The notes beneath the pieces are model-generated. The model was not told where the DNA came from. It ran no database searches and saw only the letters and a list, made by a program, of their open reading frames with translations. Positions 12,398 through 12,792 of a DNA stretch of 12,792 bases are shown in pieces; within the stretch, counting starts at the first letter, position 1, and each line of letters starts with the position of its first letter. The stretch is from Bacillota bacterium (GTDB lineage: Bacteria; Bacillota; Clostridia; Lachnospirales; Lachnospiraceae). Where the stretch lies: positions 1 through 12,792 of the forward strand of contig JAEZLY010000196.1 of the NCBI GenBank assembly GCA_023414985.1. Reading direction: 5' to 3'. Position numbers and translations under genes: made by a program.

Positions 12398-12414
12398 AGC
12401 GAACATAGTTCGCT
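12398..12414. repeat. Short perfect palindrome upstream of glnS
   Basis: AGCGAAC (12398-12404) and GTTCGCT (12408-12414) enclose ATA. It has no U-tract and lies upstream of the predicted glnS promoter. Function unknown. Confidence 0.4.
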
Positions 12415-12447
12415 TTGGGATGACGCAGCTATATTTTCAATTTGTAC

Positions 12448-12476
12448 TTTTAAGTTGTGCCTATCTGTGGTATTAT
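12448..12476 (+). promoter_or_regulatory. Likely extended -10 promoter of glnS
   Basis: TATTAT (12471-12476) is preceded by TGG, an extended -10. The -35 position holds only TTTTAA (12448-12453). The leader to glnS would be about 110 nt; no T-box specifier region or GGGTGGAAC-type antiterminator box is visible in it. Confidence 0.45.
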
Positions 12477-12593
12477 ATAACATATATTTTTACATGAAAG
12501 CATGAATTTGAGCATATTCTTATTAATATTCAACAATTCGACACACGTCTGTACTATACAACAAATCAGTATTACATTACCAGGAGGTTATTC

Positions 12594-12792
12594 ATGGAGA
12601 ATAAAGATATGTCAGAACTGAAAGCATTGGAAGCGAGCGATAAACAGACAGTTTCCAAGAATTTTATCGAAATGATTATTGATAAGGACTTAGAGGAGGG
12701 CAAGGTTAAGAGCATAGTAACCAGATTCCCGCCCGAACCGAACGGTTACCTTCATATCGGACATGCGAAGTCCATTCTTCTAAACTATGGGT
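12594..12792 (+). CDS. glnS: Glutaminyl-tRNA synthetase, N-terminal part (cut by window end)
   Basis: The first 66 codons are present. After about 40 lead residues comes the class I synthetase signature: RFPPEPNGYLHIGHAKSI (44-61) with the HIGH motif at 54-57. PPEPNGYLHIGHAKS is characteristic of GlnRS rather than of discriminating GluRS, which has a different sequence around HIGH. The enzyme charges tRNA-Gln with glutamine in the cytoplasm. AGGAGG is 6 nt before the ATG. The frame stays open to the last base, with no sign of damage. Presence of GlnRS implies that direct glutaminylation is available to this organism. Confidence 0.93.
   Translation, partial: MENKDMSELKALEASDKQTVSKNFIEMIIDKDLEEGKVKSIVTRFPPEPNGYLHIGHAKSILLNYG

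Noticed and set aside
1..12792. CRISPR array, transposase, integrase or prophage signal
   Set aside because: No regularly spaced repeats, no terminal repeats flanking genes, and no such protein motifs were seen.

Overview
The window looks like chromosomal DNA from a low-to-mid GC Gram-positive anaerobe, most likely a clostridial species of the Lachnospiraceae type. The evidence is strong AGGAGG ribosome sites before almost every gene, sigma-A-type promoters, intrinsic terminators with clean U-tracts, a lipoprotein-type MetQ, a SleB/CwlJ-type cell-wall hydrolase and a clostridial-style DUF1848 protein. All supported genes lie on the + strand. There is no phage, transposon, CRISPR array or integrase.

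Layout. 1-170: 3' part of a tRNA-Pro (anticodon AGG) and two hairpin terminators. 197-2545: operon of a GNAT acetyltransferase, a DUF1848 protein with a radical-SAM-like CX3CX2C motif at its C-terminus, and a WYL-domain regulator; the first two overlap by 4 bp. 2650-4110: an MmcQ/YjbR protein and an alpha-alpha-toroid (terpenoid cyclase/prenyltransferase-like) protein, closed by a strong terminator. 4258-5193: a stand-alone metallophosphoesterase. 5204-6821: an ArsR-family repressor and an ArsP/DUF318 permease, each preceded by copies of the same palindromic operator.

6837-9758: the most interesting part. A near-consensus promoter drives a short transcript encoding a 26-residue Met- and Cys-rich micropeptide with a CX3CX2C motif. 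A strong intrinsic terminator follows, then the methionine ABC transporter genes metN, metI and metQ. No convincing promoter lies between the terminator and metN. The peptide may therefore be a leader peptide for transcription attenuation in response to Met/Cys supply, a small metal-binding protein, or both. I know of no described family matching it.

9821-12792: an 85-nt three-tier inverted repeat, a membrane protein with a HELAH zinc motif (DUF3810-like), a secreted SleB/CwlJ-type hydrolase with an acidic linker, and the start of glnS (glutaminyl-tRNA synthetase), cut by the window end.

The clearest functional units are the self-regulated metalloid efflux pair (ArsR senses, ArsP exports) and the Met importer with its structured leader. 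The remaining genes are housekeeping or uncharacterised singles with their own promoters and terminators.
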